DNA of 20,412 bases from DASPLH01 sp035627675 (lineage in GTDB: Bacteria > Acidobacteriota > Terriglobia > Terriglobales > Acidobacteriaceae): NCBI GenBank assembly GCA_035627675.1, contig DASPLH010000178.1, positions 1 to 20,412 of the forward strand. The letters run 5' to 3'. The notes beneath the pieces are model-generated. The model searched no databases. It was not told the DNA's origin and saw nothing but the letters and a program-made list of their open reading frames with translations. Below, piece after piece: positions 14,777 through 20,412 of this stretch. Numbering within the stretch: the first letter of the stretch is position 1; every line of letters starts with the position of its first letter. The position numbers were made by a program, and so were the translations under genes.

Positions 14777-14900
14777 CGATTCACCACGGATCGATACGGA
14801 CCAGCACGGATCAAACAGTCCATCACGAAGTACACGAAAATCCGTGTGCATCCGTGCATATCCGTGGTGAATCGCTTTCTCTGTGCCCTCTGTGTCCTCT
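14777..14900. repeat. Composite inverted and short-period repeat (CACGGAT / CTCTGTG type)
   Basis: A perfect 15-bp inverted repeat (14777-14791 with 14860-14874; arm CGATTCACCACGGAT) brackets several CACGGAT/ATCCGTG words at intervals of about 10-12 bases. It is followed by CTCTGTG-CCCTCTGTG-TCCTCTGTG (14880-14900). This kind of ACCACGGA...CACAGAGG tract is a recurrent intergenic element in several environmental phyla. It fills the gap between the esterase stop and ruvB. Confidence 0.75.
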
Positions 14901-14908
14901 GTGGTGGC

Positions 14909-15706
14909 CTAGTCTTTCAGCAGAAACGCGAATGCCTCGTCGAACGACTGTGTCGCGAGGTCGAGGCCGTGGTCGCCTTTCACCAGTTTGCCGAGCGTGA
15001 CCTCGGCGTCCTTCCCGCGCAGGATGGCCGCCATGCGGTCTCCCTGCTTGCGCGAGCGGCTCTCCCACTCCGTGCTGCCGTCGCCCCAGGTCATCCAAAC
15101 CGTTGGGAGCGCCGACCCTGCCGAGCGCAGCTCAGCTGCCGCTTCGTCGAAGATCTCGCGCTCGATCTTCTTGTACTCCTTGTCCCACACCAGCCATCCC
15201 GGAGATTGCATCGCAATCCGTGAGAACACAGCCGGATGCGCCGCCACCACGTTCAGCAGCTTCACGCCCCCGTGCGAGAAGCCCAGCAGCCGCCTGCCTG
15301 CGCGGTCCTTCGCGACCGAATAGCGCGACTCGACGGCGGGGACGAGTTCCTCCACCACCATCGTCCTGTACTTATCGGCTTCCGGGAAGCCTGGCATTCC
15401 TTCGTACCCCGGAGTGTCCGGGATGCCGATGATCACCGCTTCCTTCGCGCCGCCGCCGAGCGCACGCTCATAGGCCTCGACCATCGGCACGCGCTCGAAG
15501 TACACCCCGTCGTAGGTGCAATAGATCACCGGGTATCGTTTCGCGGGATCGTACGCAGGCGGCAGATAGACATGAACATCGTAGGTAGTTGCGAATTGCT
15601 TGCTCTGGAGCGGGAATCTCTCCAGTTTGCCGCGTACAGCAGCAAAGGCCGGAGTTGTGATTGTCAGCAGCAGCAGCGCGAGAACAACACGTTGGATCGT
15701 TCGCAT
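14909..15706 (-). CDS. Secreted esterase-D-like alpha/beta hydrolase
   Basis: The start is ATG 15706, giving 265 residues and a clear signal peptide (MRTIQRVVLALLLLTITTPAFA). The open frame continues upstream to 15868 but only through repeat DNA. The mature protein resembles the putative esterase family (PF00756, esterase D/enterochelin esterase): VHVYLPPAYDPAKRYPVIYC, then VIIGIPDTPGYE and ELVPAVESRYSV. The nucleophile elbow is GFSHGG (S144). The catalytic His is probably H246 (GDHG), and the acid D209 or E213 (WGDGSTEWE). The active-site triad is thus plausible. The substrate is unknown; members act on siderophore, feruloyl or acyl esters. The ribosome binding site is poor. Confidence 0.82.
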   Translation of the reverse strand: MRTIQRVVLALLLLTITTPAFAAVRGKLERFPLQSKQFATTYDVHVYLPPAYDPAKRYPVIYCTYDGVYFERVPMVEAYERALGGGAKEAVIIGIPDTPGYEGMPGFPEADKYRTMVVEELVPAVESRYSVAKDRAGRRLLGFSHGGVKLLNVVAAHPAVFSRIAMQSPGWLVWDKEYKKIEREIFDEAAAELRSAGSALPTVWMTWGDGSTEWESRSRKQGDRMAAILRGKDAEVTLGKLVKGDHGLDLATQSFDEAFAFLLKD

Positions 15707-15780
15707 GTGTTTGTCTTTGTTACGCCGGCAAACACTTTGACGCAAACCTGGCCTCTTTGGGAAGAGAGAGCGCGCCGGTG

Positions 15781-15905
15781 CCCCACATCTGCTCGCGAAG
15801 CGAGCAAATTTGGGAGAACCCAAGCCCTCATCTCCACCCAAACGAAGGCGAATGTAGGTGAACCCCAAGTCCTACGTTCGCCAACCGAGGGCGGACGTGG
15901 GGCAC
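15781..15905. repeat. Palindromic repeats of the CCCACRT family
   Basis: TGCTCGC-GAA-GCGAGCA (15790-15806) sits within CCCACAT...ATTTGGG arms. Further on, GGCGAATGTAGG (15847-15858) pairs with CCTACGTTCGCC (15871-15882) across a 12-base loop, with one G-T pair. The segment 15871-15902 also matches the reverse complement of 20164-20194 with only a few changes. The elements lie just upstream of the esterase gene. Confidence 0.8.
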
Positions 15906-15938
15906 CCAACCATGCGCCCAGTATCCGTACCTCGATAT

Positions 15939-16451
15939 TCAGGCCACATTCTCCCGGGCCGGCCTCTTCGGAACACCCTGCAAGCCCGGCACCCCCGCGG
16001 GACTGTCGTGTTCCCTCACTTGCAGTTCGAAGCCTCGCACGCCGCGCGTCTCGCGAAGGCGGTCTTCCAGTTTCCGGCGTTCGCCCCGCATCACCGGCCC
16101 GGAGACAACCACGTGACCGTCATGAGCGCGCACCTCGACGCTGAAGTGCGAAAGCACGTGACCGATCTGCGCCTTCACGCGGTCCTCCAGTTGTTCGTTG
16201 TCGAGGATTACCCGCGCATCTCGCGCCGCCGATCGCCGCTCCGCGATTGCGCCCTTCACGTTGGCTCCAAGGTTGCGTACCTGCTTCCAGGTCTCCCGTC
16301 CGGCGACGTTCATGCCGTGCTGCACCTTGTCTCGCAGCAGAGAACGCCGGCGCGCACCCCGCCCCGGGTCCATCAGCGCCATCACACTGGCTCCAAATGC
16401 TGCTCCGAGCAGAAAGTAGAGACGGTGGTTGAAAGAATTGCTGTCCTGCAT
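15939..16451 (-). CDS. YtxH-like N-terminus plus BON domain protein
   Basis: A 170-residue protein with a perfect AAGGAGG ribosome binding site 7 bases before ATG 16451. Residues ~12-30 (LYFLLGAAFGASVMALM) are a membrane-associated or glycine-zipper segment, followed by DPGRGARRRSLLRDK, the pattern of YtxH-type general stress proteins. Residues ~88-148 (LEDRVKAQIGHVLSH, VEVRAHDGHVVVSGPV, RGVRGFELQV) form a BON domain, a small alpha/beta fold thought to bind phospholipid. The C-terminus is a short disordered tail. The likely role is envelope maintenance or stress, by analogy. It lies between the EF-G-like gene and the esterase gene. Confidence 0.78.
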   Translation of the reverse strand: MQDSNSFNHRLYFLLGAAFGASVMALMDPGRGARRRSLLRDKVQHGMNVAGRETWKQVRNLGANVKGAIAERRSAARDARVILDNEQLEDRVKAQIGHVLSHFSVEVRAHDGHVVVSGPVMRGERRKLEDRLRETRGVRGFELQVREHDSPAGVPGLQGVPKRPARENVA

Positions 16452-16512
16452 GCCACACCTCCTTCAAGAGGGTGGGAAGGCATCGATCTCCCAAACGTGG
16501 TCTTGCCAATGC

Positions 16513-16540
16513 AAAAAAGGCAGCCCCAAAGGGCTGCCTC
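16513..16540 (-). terminator. Rho-independent terminator after the EF-G-like gene
   Basis: On the minus strand GGCAGCCC, loop TTTG, GGGCTGCC forms a perfect 8-bp stem followed by TTTTTT. It lies 26 bases after the stop at 16566 and isolates the GTPase gene from the BON gene. Confidence 0.92.
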
Positions 16541-16565
16541 TTCTCGCCTGTGCTGTTGCGGCTGG

Positions 16566-18674
16566 CTACTCTTCTTCTTCCTCGGCGGCCTCGCCCTTCG
16601 CCGCTTTCGCAGCAGCCACGATCTTCTCCTGCTGCTGTGCCGGGACGACGTCGTAGTGGTCCATTTCCATGCTGAACGAGCCGCGGCCCTGCGTCATTGA
16701 CGTCAGGTCCGTGCCGTAGGTCAGCATCTCCGACATCGGCACCATGGCTTTCACGATGGTGTTGCCGCCCTTGTTCTCCATGCCGCCAATGCGGCCGCGG
16801 CGCGAGTTCAGGTCGCCCATGATCGCCCCGGCAAACTCATCGGGCACCGTGATCTCGACGCTCATGATCGGCTCGAGCAGCGTTGGCTTCGCCACTTCCA
16901 TCGCCTTCTTGAACGCGATGCGGCCCGCGGTCTTGAACGACAGTTCGTTCGAGTCCACGTCGTGGTAGCTGCCGTCGTAGAGCACGACCTTGAAGTCCAC
17001 GACCGGGTAGCCCGCCAGATACCCGCGCTGCGCGGCCTCGACGATTCCCTTTTCCACGGCCGGAATGAAGTTCTTCGGGATCGCGCCGCCGAAGATCTCG
17101 TTGACGAATTCGAAGTTTCCGCCGCGCTGTAGCGGTTCCATGCGGATCTTGCAATCACCGTACTGCCCGTGTCCGCCCGACTGTTTCTTGTGGCGGCCCT
17201 GGACGTCGGCCGTTCCGCGGATCGTCTCGCGATACGGAACCTTCGGTGCCTTCAGCACGACTTCCGCGTGGTAGCGCTTCTTCAGCTTGCTGACGATCAC
17301 CTCGATGTGCTGCTGTCCGGTGCCCGCGATGAGGAAGTCCTTCGTCTGCGGGTCGCGGTAGAAGCGCAGCATCGCGTCCTCTTCCATCAGCTTGTGGACG
17401 CCCGCGCCGATCTTGTCTTCGTCCGCTCGCGTCTTCGGCTCTATCGCGAAGGTGATCGCCGGTTCGGCCAGCTTCACCGTCGGGAAGAGAATCGGAGCGG
17501 CCTTGTCGCCGAGCGAGTCGCCCGTAAGCGTCTCTTTCAGCTTCGCCACGGCCCCGATGTCGCCCGCGTGGAGTTCCGGAACCGGCACGGCCTGCTTGCC
17601 CTGCATGATCGAGAGGTGCGCGAACTTCTCCGACCCGCTGCGCGTGAAGTTCTGCACCGTCGCGTCGTTCTTCAACACGCCGCTGTACACCTTAAAATAT
17701 GAAATGCGTCCGGCAAACGGATCGCTGACCGTCTTGAAGACGAACATCGAGAGCGGATCGGAGTCGCTGATCTTGCGCGCCGGAGGCTCGCCGTTGTTCG
17801 GAGTGCTCTCGCCGGCGACCTGCTTCCTCTCCACCGCCGTCGGCATGTAATCCACGATGAAGTCGAGCACTTCATCCGTGCCCATGTTTCCGAGACCCGA
17901 TGCGAACAGCACGGGGAAGATTTTGTCGTCGCGAATGGCGTTATGGATGCCCGAGACGATGTGTTCTTCGCCGATGGTGCCGGTCTCGAAGAATTCGTTC
18001 ATCAGCTCGTCGTCGCCCTCGGCCACGGCCTCCACCAGCTTCTCGTGGGCCTCCTTCGCCGGGGCCGCCATGTCGGCCGGAATCTCCTCGACCTTCGCCT
18101 TGCCGTTCCCGCCCATCTCGTAGATGTAGGCCTTCATCTTCACCAGGTCGATGACGCCCCTGAAATTCTTCTCGCTGCCGATCGGCAGCTGTACGGGAAC
18201 GACCGTGCGTCCGAAAGCGTTCGTGAGCGAATCCATGCAGCGCTGGAAGTCGGCGCGCTCGCGGTCCATGCGCGTGCAGACGATCACGCGCGGCATCGCC
18301 ATCTTGTCGGCGAAGCCCCATATCTTCTCGGTCACGACCTGCACGCCGCTGACGGCGTCCACCACGACCATCGCTGCTTCCACGGCCGGCATCGCCAGCT
18401 CGGCCTCGTGGACGAACATGTTGAAGCCGGGCGTGTCGATGATGTTGATTTTGGTCTTGCCCCACTCGACGTGCGCGAGCGAAGCGGAGATGGTCATCTG
18501 GCGGGCGACTTCTTCTTCGTCGTAATCGGTCACCGTACTGCCGTCGTCCACGCGTCCCAGACGCTGCGTGGACCCGGCGGTGTACAGCATGGCGGAGACA
18601 AGCGAGGTTTTACCCGAGTGCGAGTGGCCGACAATGGCCACGTTGCGAACGTTGGCGCCTTCGTAAGTCTTCAC
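16566..18674 (-). CDS. EF-G-like translational GTPase (EF-G-2 / FusA2 type)
   Basis: The 702-residue protein has the five-domain EF-G layout. The G-domain keeps P-loop GHSHSGKT (16-23) but switch II reads DTPGF (80-84), so the catalytic histidine of DTPGH is a phenylalanine, and G4 reads TRMD (134-137) instead of NKxD. Domain II contains MFVFKTVSDPFAGRISYFKVYSG; domain III GAGVHKLMEEDAMLRF and GTGQQHIEV; domain IV GGHGQYGDCKIRMEP and FVNEIFGGAIPKNFIPAVEKG; domain V PIMSVEITVPDEFAGAIMGDLNSRRG. The tail is acidic (EEEEE). Loss of the His is typical of the EF-G-2 subfamily, whose role is not settled, so fusA would be misleading. The start is GTG 18674 with AGGAG 9 bases upstream. It is not beside rpsL/rpsG/tuf as canonical fusA usually is. 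Confidence 0.87.
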   Translation of the reverse strand: MKTYEGANVRNVAIVGHSHSGKTSLVSAMLYTAGSTQRLGRVDDGSTVTDYDEEEVARQMTISASLAHVEWGKTKINIIDTPGFNMFVHEAELAMPAVEAAMVVVDAVSGVQVVTEKIWGFADKMAMPRVIVCTRMDRERADFQRCMDSLTNAFGRTVVPVQLPIGSEKNFRGVIDLVKMKAYIYEMGGNGKAKVEEIPADMAAPAKEAHEKLVEAVAEGDDELMNEFFETGTIGEEHIVSGIHNAIRDDKIFPVLFASGLGNMGTDEVLDFIVDYMPTAVERKQVAGESTPNNGEPPARKISDSDPLSMFVFKTVSDPFAGRISYFKVYSGVLKNDATVQNFTRSGSEKFAHLSIMQGKQAVPVPELHAGDIGAVAKLKETLTGDSLGDKAAPILFPTVKLAEPAITFAIEPKTRADEDKIGAGVHKLMEEDAMLRFYRDPQTKDFLIAGTGQQHIEVIVSKLKKRYHAEVVLKAPKVPYRETIRGTADVQGRHKKQSGGHGQYGDCKIRMEPLQRGGNFEFVNEIFGGAIPKNFIPAVEKGIVEAAQRGYLAGYPVVDFKVVLYDGSYHDVDSNELSFKTAGRIAFKKAMEVAKPTLLEPIMSVEITVPDEFAGAIMGDLNSRRGRIGGMENKGGNTIVKAMVPMSEMLTYGTDLTSMTQGRGSFSMEMDHYDVVPAQQQEKIVAAAKAAKGEAAEEEEE

Positions 18675-19400
18675 AGAGAATGACTCCTGTTTATAACTAC
18701 CTGGCCATTCCGCTGCCGGCGCGGGTCAAAGGAGTCACGAACTGCCGAATGTCCGGGCGCGAGCCCGGAAAAGCGGACAGCCGCGGCGCCTCCGACTCGT
18801 GGAGGCTTCGTTAGACCGGATTCGCGGAAGGTATTCCCCTACCGCAGCCGGGCGATCAACCCGGCGGCGATCTCACGGGACACCATCGCTTTGAATCCGC
18901 TCCAGTTTCCCGGTTTCCGACCTGCTCGTGAGCTGTCGGCGCCCGGACCGGCGGACACTCTCGCAGCCGCCAGTGCACAGTGCTACCTGCGCGAATGGGT
19001 CTCCGAAACTGCCACCCATCTGGCGCTTACTCGCGCTGTGTGGGAACCGCGAGTCGGGGCCCGGAACGTTCCGGGTCTCGGCCCGAGGGCGGAAGGGCAG
19101 GGCCTCATGTGCTTCGGCACATGGCGGAGATGTAAAGCAGAGCATCCTAGCACAGGGATTGGGGCCGCTCAATCAGTCCCAAAGCCGCTCCGCTGGCCCA
19201 TTTCGCACGGCCGCAACCGGCGCGGTGCAGCCGGATTTTCGCGTCACACCCGGCCGGTGCCTGCATCACATCGCCCTGTCCGTCCGAACATCCGAACAGC
19301 TCCCGCGACATGCGCCGCGAAACCGGGTTCTCACCCCTGCCCCTTCTTTCGAAAGCTCGACTTCGTTTACCATGGAGGTCGTCAGGGTGGAATGCTTCTC
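18675..19400. other. Long divergent intergenic region rich in hairpins, no supported gene
   Basis: About 725 bases lie between the divergent EF-G-like and DsbA-like genes. Open frames here look non-coding, with Arg/Pro/Ala-rich translations on both strands. Clean stem-loops occur in series: CCGGGC-GCGA-GCCCGG (18753-18768), GCCTCC/GGAGGC (18788-18806), GCCGGG/CCCGGC (18847-18865), the 16-bp palindrome CCCGGAACGTTCCGGG (19060-19075) and CATGTGC-TTCG-GCACATG (from about 19107). GCGA and TTCG are stable RNA tetraloops. I could not match the region to tmRNA, RNase P, SRP or 6S RNA. It must also hold promoters for both flanking genes, none of which is clear. Confidence 0.5.
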
Positions 19401-20078
19401 ATGAGAAATCGCCTGGTCGCTGTAACCGTTTTGCTGTTCGTACTCTGCGGCGCAATGCTCGCCGCCGACACCTCGTCGCTGCGTCCGCCGAAGGGCGCGC
19501 GCGTCGCGATCATCGTCTTTGAGGACATGCAGTGTCCCGATTGCGGGCGCGCCGAACCGCTGCTAAAGGAAGCGTCGCAGCGTTACAAGATCCCGCTGAT
19601 CCGCTATGACTTCCCGCTGCCCATGCACAACTGGGCGTTCGAGGCTCACGTGATCGCCCGCTACTTCGACACCAAGTCGCCGCAGCTCGGCGAAGAGTTT
19701 CGCCACTGGGTGCTGATGAACCAGCGCAGCATCAACAAGCAGAACCTGCGCGGCATGGCCGACCGCTTCGCCGAAGAGCACAAAACCCCGCTGCCCGCCT
19801 TCCTCGACACCAACGGCGAACTCGCGAACAAGGTGCGCGCCGACTTCCAGCTCGGCCAGAAGGTCGGAATCGACCACACGCCCACGATCTACGTGGTCAG
19901 CAACACGCAGCGCGGCACGCCGTTCGTGGAAGTCGTGGACCGCTCGCAGCTCTTTCAACTCGTGGAAGAAATGCTGAAGAACTCCGAACCGGTAGCATCC
20001 GAAAAACCAGCCGCAAAGCCGGCAGCGAAGAAGTCCGGCGCAAAGAAACCGGCAGCCAAGAAACCAGCGGCTCAATAA
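19401..20078 (+). CDS. Secreted DsbA-like thioredoxin-fold protein with Lys/Ala/Pro tail
   Basis: From ATG 19401 the product is 225 residues; ATG 19392 in the same frame adds only three. Residues 1-22 are a signal peptide (MRNRLVAVTVLLFVLCGAML). The mature part is a DsbA/Thioredoxin_4 fold: VAIIVFEDMQCPDCGRAEP holds the redox pair C45-P-D-C48, and IDHTPTIYVV has the cis-proline loop. A helical insert (FRHWVLMNQRSINKQNL) separates them. The last ~25 residues repeat AAKKxxAKKPA-like units, a basic tail resembling histone-H1-type linkers. It probably acts as a thiol oxidase or isomerase outside the membrane. The frame is open far upstream (to 18891), but that part lacks coding character. No DsbB is nearby. 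Confidence 0.8.
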   Translation: MRNRLVAVTVLLFVLCGAMLAADTSSLRPPKGARVAIIVFEDMQCPDCGRAEPLLKEASQRYKIPLIRYDFPLPMHNWAFEAHVIARYFDTKSPQLGEEFRHWVLMNQRSINKQNLRGMADRFAEEHKTPLPAFLDTNGELANKVRADFQLGQKVGIDHTPTIYVVSNTQRGTPFVEVVDRSQLFQLVEEMLKNSEPVASEKPAAKPAAKKSGAKKPAAKKPAAQ

Positions 20079-20096
20079 CCGCGCCAGCCTGAGACC

Positions 20097-20124
20097 AAAA
20101 TGCCCGCCACCCGGCGGGCATTTT
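20097..20124 (+). terminator. Strong terminator after the DsbA-like gene
   Basis: AAAATGCCCGCC, loop ACCC, GGCGGGCATTTT is a perfect 12-bp stem ending in TTTT on the plus strand, 19 bases after the stop. It could act in both directions. Confidence 0.9.
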
Positions 20125-20163
20125 GCTTGCTTTGCAGATCCCCCACCGCCGCACGGCCGGTGC

Positions 20164-20243
20164 CCCACGTCCACCCTCCGTTGGCGAACGTGGGAAAGCC
20201 ACACCCGTTCCCACATTTGCTCGCTTCGCGAGCAGATGTGGGG
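20164..20243. repeat. Two palindromic repeats of the CCCACRT family
   Basis: CCCACGT (20164-20170) pairs with ACGTGGG (20188-20194). Close by, CCCACATTTGCTCGC (20210-20224), loop TTC, pairs with GCGAGCAGATGTGGG (20228-20242) as a 15-bp stem with one G-T pair. Both types also occur at 15781-15905, there in the opposite orientation for the first. Confidence 0.82.
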
Positions 20244-20253
20244 CGCCAACATT

Positions 20254-20310
20254 CGTATGAAAAAAGCCCCACGCCGTATGAAAAAAGCCCCACGCGCGCG
20301 TGGGGCTTCC
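20254..20310 (-). terminator. Terminator of the right-edge gene with a duplicated half
   Basis: On the minus strand AAGCCCCACGCG/CGCGTGGGGCTT forms a long GC stem followed by TTTTTTCATACG (20275-20308), a strong terminator for the gene ending at 20326. A 20-base unit starting CGTATGAAAAAAGCCCC is present twice in tandem (20254-20273 and 20275-20294), so the T-tract and one stem arm are duplicated beyond the functional hairpin. Confidence 0.85.
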
Positions 20311-20325
20311 CTCAACGTGAACTCC

Positions 20326-20412
20326 CTACAGCTTTCTCAGCACTTCGAACGCCTCTTCGTTGTCGGGCTGTTCGCCCAGGTCGTAAACCTTGGCGAACAC
20401 CAGCTTGCCTTC
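20326..20412 (-). CDS. C-terminus of an unidentified protein, partial
   Basis: The minus-strand frame is open from the window edge to a TAG at 20326-20328. The 28 visible residues begin EGKLVFAKVYDLGEQ and end EEAFEVLRKL. Codon usage fits a real gene and a strong terminator follows 16 bases later. Too little is present to name a family. Confidence 0.6.
   Translation of the reverse strand, partial: EGKLVFAKVYDLGEQPDNEEAFEVLRKL

Noticed and set aside
18873..19172. A 99-residue minus-strand ORF upstream of the EF-G-like gene
   Set aside because: No ribosome binding site, no recognisable fold, and the composition mirrors the GC-rich hairpins it crosses.
18684..19390. tmRNA, RNase P RNA, SRP RNA or 6S RNA in the long gap
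   Set aside because: I looked for their conserved cores (for example the GAGGAAAGTCC and CCGGAAGGAAGC type motifs) on both strands and found none.
18891..19400. In-frame 170-residue N-terminal extension of the DsbA-like protein
   Set aside because: The translation is Arg/Pro/Ala-rich without domain character, it runs through several hairpins, and it would bury the obvious signal peptide starting at 19401.
19372..19404. A 10-residue leader peptide (MEVVRVECFS) overlapping the DsbA-like start
   Set aside because: The stop overlaps the start of the gene, which is attractive for coupling, but so short a frame is expected by chance and lacks its own clear ribosome binding site.

Overview
The window reads as chromosomal DNA of an Acidobacteriota bacterium, most likely a Terriglobia / Koribacter-like lineage. 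This rests on high GC, on the gene string ispE - tRNA-Gln - prs - rplY - pth - rpsF - rpsR - rplI, on the trio of ECF sigma factor, zinc-finger/HEAT anti-sigma factor and DUF4097 protein, and on intergenic DNA packed with palindromic and short-period repeats. It is an inference from family knowledge; no 16S or phylogenetic marker was compared.

Left part (1-2327, minus strand): an envelope-stress-type regulatory unit. An ECF sigma factor is followed by a membrane anti-sigma factor with C-terminal HEAT repeats and by a secreted DUF4097/adhesin-like protein cut off by the window edge. A duplicated palindromic repeat lies between the last two. Next (2810-3520, plus strand) is a compact DUF4160-DUF2442 gene pair resembling a toxin-antitoxin module, with a 26-bp near-perfect palindrome inside its probable promoter. 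Then (3668-6060, plus) come two translationally coupled PQQ-type beta-propeller proteins, the first membrane-anchored and the second a predicted lipoprotein.

Middle (6448-11805, minus strand): a housekeeping cluster for isoprenoid precursor synthesis (ispE), a tRNA-Gln, PRPP synthesis (prs) and translation (rplY, pth, rpsF, rpsR, rplI), ending in a clear terminator. The tRNA-Gln gene sits among hairpin repeats, and an exact copy of its 3' end lies just downstream.

Right part (11891-18674, minus strand): an IPT/TIG lipoprotein, a secreted bicupin-like protein, ruvB, a secreted esterase-like alpha/beta hydrolase, a YtxH/BON-domain protein and an EF-G-like GTPase (EF-G-2 type) with altered GTPase motifs. 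A 700-bp structured but apparently non-coding gap separates this from a divergent plus-strand DsbA-like thioredoxin-fold protein with a lysine/alanine/proline-rich tail. The window ends in repeats, two strong terminators and the C-terminus of an unidentified minus-strand gene.

The best candidates for something under-described are the DUF4160/DUF2442 module with its palindrome, the tRNA-Gln 3'-end duplication within hairpin repeats, and a dispersed hairpin family whose arms appear to change together.
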